Source: CAZDYP01 sp964509505 (lineage in GTDB: Bacteria; Chloroflexota; Anaerolineae; JACRMK01). From it: DNA of 7,708 nt. Positions 5,625-7,708 of this stretch are shown one piece after another; position 1 is the stretch's first letter, and every line of letters starts with the position of its first letter. The notes under the pieces were generated by a model. It searched no databases. It was not told the DNA's origin and saw only the letters and a list, made by a program, of their open reading frames with translations. The position numbers and the translations under genes were made by a program. The DNA lies in the NCBI GenBank assembly GCA_964509505.1, contig CAZDYP010000206.1, positions 1-7,708 of the forward strand. Reading direction: 5' to 3'.

Positions 5625-5998
5625 CGGAGTTCTTCGATATGGGGCGATACCTCGTCTTGGGCGCATTGTTAGCCGCGTTGATGCAAACGCTTGTGCCGCA
5701 ATCCGCGTTGCTCGCCATCAGCACGGGACCTATCGTCTCAGTGTTGCTGCTTATCACGCTCGCCGTCCTACTCTCGATTTGCTCGACGGTGGACGCGTTT
5801 GTCGCGCTGGCGTTTCTAGGCAAATTCACCACAGGCTCGATTCTCGCCTTTCTCGTCTTCGGCCCGATGGTGGACATCAAAAGCACGCTGATGTTCTTGA
5901 GCGTCATGCAACGCCGCGCCGTCGTGCACATGATTGTCTTGATTTTCCTGTTGACGCTGTTGCCGACGGTGTTCTTCAGCTTGAATGTCACTGGGTAA
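5609..5998 (+). pseudogene. UPF0718/ArsP_1-type permease, C-terminal half
   Basis: This is the C-terminal ~130 residues of a permease of the UPF0718 (YraQ/ArsP_1) family, integral membrane proteins usually of about 300-350 residues. Counting from codon 5609, it shows EFFDMGRYLVLGALLAAL (7-24), CSTVDAFVALAF (58-69) and FGPMVDIKSTLM (84-95), all conserved family blocks, with about four membrane segments. The N-terminal half is gone, replaced by an insertion-sequence fragment in another frame; the permease frame is closed upstream by TAG 5591-5593. A start is possible at TTG 5609 or, better, ATG 5639 preceded by GGAG (5626-5629), so a half-permease could be made. The next gene, 20 bases on, is its usual TIGR03943 partner. 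Such pairs are thought to act together in transport; the substrate is not established. Confidence 0.85.
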
Positions 5999-6018
5999 GC
6001 CATGCATATGGAGAGGCT

Positions 6019-6138
6019 ATGCTGAACAGACTCTATCAAATCATTCAAACGGTGATTCTCGCTGCGCTTGGCATTTTTCTGTTGCAGCATGTGTTGGCGG
6101 GCACGCTGGCGTGGTACATCAACGAGCGTTATCTGTAG
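6019..6138 (+). pseudogene. TIGR03943-type permease subunit, N-terminal piece before an in-frame stop
   Basis: ATG 6019, preceded by GGAGAGG (6010-6016), opens a 39-codon frame with one membrane helix (residues ~8-34) and an AWYINERYL end. This matches the N-terminus of TIGR03943 proteins, where a first helix is followed by a YI-(N/H)-P/E-R motif and a second helix. TAG at 6136-6138 ends it, but the same frame continues straight into the expected second helix (LVVGAAVLLFALAW). A single change from a tryptophan, glutamine or other codon would explain the stop. Either the gene is a nonsense pseudogene, the stop is read through, or it is a sequencing error. The preceding permease fragment is 20 bases upstream, the usual gene order. 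Confidence 0.7.
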
Positions 6139-6141
6139 CTC

Positions 6142-7548
6142 GTGGTCGGTGCAGCAGTGCTGTTGTTCGCGTTGGCATGGAGCGCGTGGCCGACGCGCGA
6201 ACCATCACAGGCACACGCGCACGCGCACGACCACACACACCATCACGTCGCCGTTTCCCGTTGGGGCTTGGTGTTGAGCGCACTGCCCATCATCTTGGGC
6301 GTGTTCGTGCCAGCGAAGCCGTTGAGCACCAGCGCGCTCGCCAACCTTGGCATCGAAACCACAGCCCCCACCCAAGTGCTCAACGCCACCTCATCTGTAG
6401 CGAGTGACCTTGCTTCGACCGACCGCACGATTCTGGAATGGACACAATTATTTCAATACGCACTCGACCCCTCCATCCACGATGGGCAGCTGGCGGATGT
6501 CGTCGGCTTCACGTATCGGGACAGCCGCTTGTCTGAAAATCAAATGTACGTGGGGCGCTTCGTGGCGCGCCAACCGTGGCTGCTGTATTTGTCACCTTTC
6601 ACGGGTAAGGCAGAAATTTGGCGTAAGCGCGGCGAGGGCGTCGAACAACTGACGAACACGAGCGGCAAAGTCGTTGATTTCACCGTGTCGCGCGATGGCT
6701 CGCAAATCATTTACTCGGTCAACAACGAACAACGGGGCACTGACCTCTGGGTGATGGGGGGCACGGGCGTGAAGCCACGCTTATTGTTGGAGTGTCAGCG
6801 TGACAAGTGCTTTGAGCCCGTCCTGTCGCCCAATGGCACGCAGATTGTGTATCAACGTGCGCGCGCCGGGCTTGGCCCCGGCGCGCCTTTTAGCAAGCCG
6901 CGTCTCTGGCTCTTTCAACTCACCGCGAATCGCACTGCGCCATTGTATGGAGACCCGCAGGTATTGGGCAGTCAAGCGCAATGGTCGCCGAATGGTCAGT
7001 GGGTTTCCTTCTTCGACCAAACTAGCGTCTCGCTGCGCGTGCGCGACGTGGCAACTAACGACGACATGGTCTTCCCGACCCACAGTGAAGGGACGCTTGG
7101 TGTTTGGGGGCCCGACAGCCAGCGTTTGTTATTCAACGATTACGGCGTCACGGGCACGGCGTTTCGTATTCAACTATATCAAGCAGATTTGACCACTCAA
7201 GTCGTCAAGCTGGTGCCCATCAGCGACACGTGGCAACTGCGTCCCTCACCACCCGCGTGGTCGCCCACGGGCGAATGGATGGTCGTCAGCGCCAGATTGG
7301 GCGGCAATGTCGTTGGCGACCAACTGTGGCTGGTGCGGCCTGATGGGCGGGACGCGCAGCCCATCACGCCGGCGCAAGGCTATGTGTATGGGCGCATGGT
7401 GTGGGATTTGTCGGGGCAATGGCTGTTGTTCGAGCGCATCAGGTTGAATACGCCCGGTGCGAAGACGGAGCTGATGAGTTGGTTGTTCACGAATGGCGAG
7501 CTGCGCTTATTGGCGAGCGATGCGGTTCAGCCTGCGTGGCAGCCGTAG
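6142..7548 (+). CDS. Chimera: TIGR03943 membrane part fused to TolB-like PD40 beta-propeller
   Basis: This 468-codon frame (GTG 6142) has no ribosome binding site and is the in-phase continuation of the gene begun at 6019. It could only be made by readthrough or by reinitiation 3 bases after the TAG. Residues 1-16 and 42-58 are membrane helices separated by a His-rich loop (AHAHAHDHTHHH, 24-35), a likely metal-binding stretch. Residues 99-141 carry the TIGR03943 block with LADVVGFTYRD and MYVGRFV. The family's remaining C-terminus is absent. From about 145 the protein becomes a WD40-like/PD40 propeller with repeats at VSRDGSQIIYS (182-192), LSPNGTQIVYQ (228-238), WSPNGQWVSF (281-290), WGPDSQRLLF (322-331), WSPTGEWMVV (373-382) and WDLSGQWLLF (421-430). 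It lacks its own signal peptide. I read it as a deletion fusion of two genes; the propeller's role is unknown. Confidence 0.75.
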   Translation: MVGAAVLLFALAWSAWPTREPSQAHAHAHDHTHHHVAVSRWGLVLSALPIILGVFVPAKPLSTSALANLGIETTAPTQVLNATSSVASDLASTDRTILEWTQLFQYALDPSIHDGQLADVVGFTYRDSRLSENQMYVGRFVARQPWLLYLSPFTGKAEIWRKRGEGVEQLTNTSGKVVDFTVSRDGSQIIYSVNNEQRGTDLWVMGGTGVKPRLLLECQRDKCFEPVLSPNGTQIVYQRARAGLGPGAPFSKPRLWLFQLTANRTAPLYGDPQVLGSQAQWSPNGQWVSFFDQTSVSLRVRDVATNDDMVFPTHSEGTLGVWGPDSQRLLFNDYGVTGTAFRIQLYQADLTTQVVKLVPISDTWQLRPSPPAWSPTGEWMVVSARLGGNVVGDQLWLVRPDGRDAQPITPAQGYVYGRMVWDLSGQWLLFERIRLNTPGAKTELMSWLFTNGELRLLASDAVQPAWQP

Positions 7549-7556
7549 CATCAGGG

Positions 7557-7708
7557 TCATTGGCTCGCCGCCAGCACAATAGCCTCGGCAAAATTTTCGG
7601 GCGTGACGCCTGGCGACTGAATTGCTAACGCGCGATACACGTCTTGAATGCGCCGCGTCAACAGCGCGCGCGTTGCGTTCAAACCGCGCGCGGCTTGCTC
7701 GACTGCGC
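7557..7708 (-). CDS. C-terminal end of an unidentified minus-strand protein
   Basis: Reading the minus strand from the window edge, the frame through 7706-7557 is open for 49 codons and ends in TGA (complement of 7557-7559). The piece is Ala-rich and helical, with TRRIQDVYRAL (17-27) followed by SPGVTPENFAEAIVLAAS (31-48), an amphipathic C-terminal helix with coherent codon use. The rest of the gene lies beyond the window, so no family can be named. It converges on the PD40 gene with only 8 bases between stop codons, and no terminator hairpin is visible in that gap. Confidence 0.7.
   Translation of the reverse strand, partial: AVEQAARGLNATRALLTRRIQDVYRALAIQSPGVTPENFAEAIVLAASQ

Noticed and set aside
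5545..6090. Minus-strand open frame of 181 codons opposite the permease fragment
   Set aside because: The plus strand carries clear permease motifs over this range, and the minus-strand product has no recognisable pattern.
1..7708. CRISPR arrays, tRNA or rRNA genes, and defence or toxin-antitoxin systems
   Set aside because: No regularly spaced repeats, no tRNA cloverleaf and no rRNA-like sequence were seen, and none of the recognised genes belongs to a defence family.

Overview
The window reads as a stretch of bacterial chromosome, mostly GC-rich (full of GCGC words), from an environmental lineage. Chloroflexota (Anaerolineae-like) is my best guess. It rests on the mix of families (CehA/McbA-type PHP hydrolase, crcB with a DUF190 partner, a variant M28 peptidase, a permease/TIGR03943 pair, a PD40 protein) and on a CCTGACAG...CTGTCAGG hairpin I associate with that phylum. 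This is inference: no rRNA or tRNA gene is present to confirm it.

Layout. Positions 1-142 hold the probable tail of a plus-strand gene. A plus-strand cluster follows: a PHP-domain metallohydrolase (296-1723), the fluoride channel gene crcB three bases later (1727-2104), a hairpin repeat, and a DUF190 PII-like protein (2166-2504). A terminator or attenuator hairpin ends exactly at the start codon of a von Willebrand A protein (2563-3297). A large PA-domain-containing M28-type peptidase (3455-5239) has its own ribosome binding site and ends at a strong hairpin. This half looks intact. crcB and DUF190 form a recognisable fluoride-resistance pair; the other genes have no obvious joint pathway.

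The second half is a rearranged, decaying locus. After an AT-richer spacer (5279-5480) comes the left end of an IS5-type insertion sequence carrying only the first ~30 codons of its transposase. It is joined directly to the C-terminal half of a UPF0718/ArsP_1-type permease (5609-5998). The permease partner gene (TIGR03943 type) starts at 6019, is cut by an in-frame TAG at 6136, resumes in the same frame, loses its own C-terminus near 6562, and continues in frame into a TolB-like PD40 beta-propeller that ends at 7548. The two breakpoints (IS/permease and TIGR03943/PD40) each coincide with a copy of the 10-mer CGTGGCGCGC. That raises either microhomology-mediated rearrangement or a chimeric assembly. 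The C-terminal end of a convergent minus-strand gene closes the window.

The points most worth a second look are the rearranged permease/TIGR03943/PD40 block, the His-Ser replacement of the Glu-Glu motif in the M28 protein, an interspersed-repeat copy encoded in frame in that gene, and the alternative hairpins before the VWA gene. I did not find a convincing new defence or mobile system.
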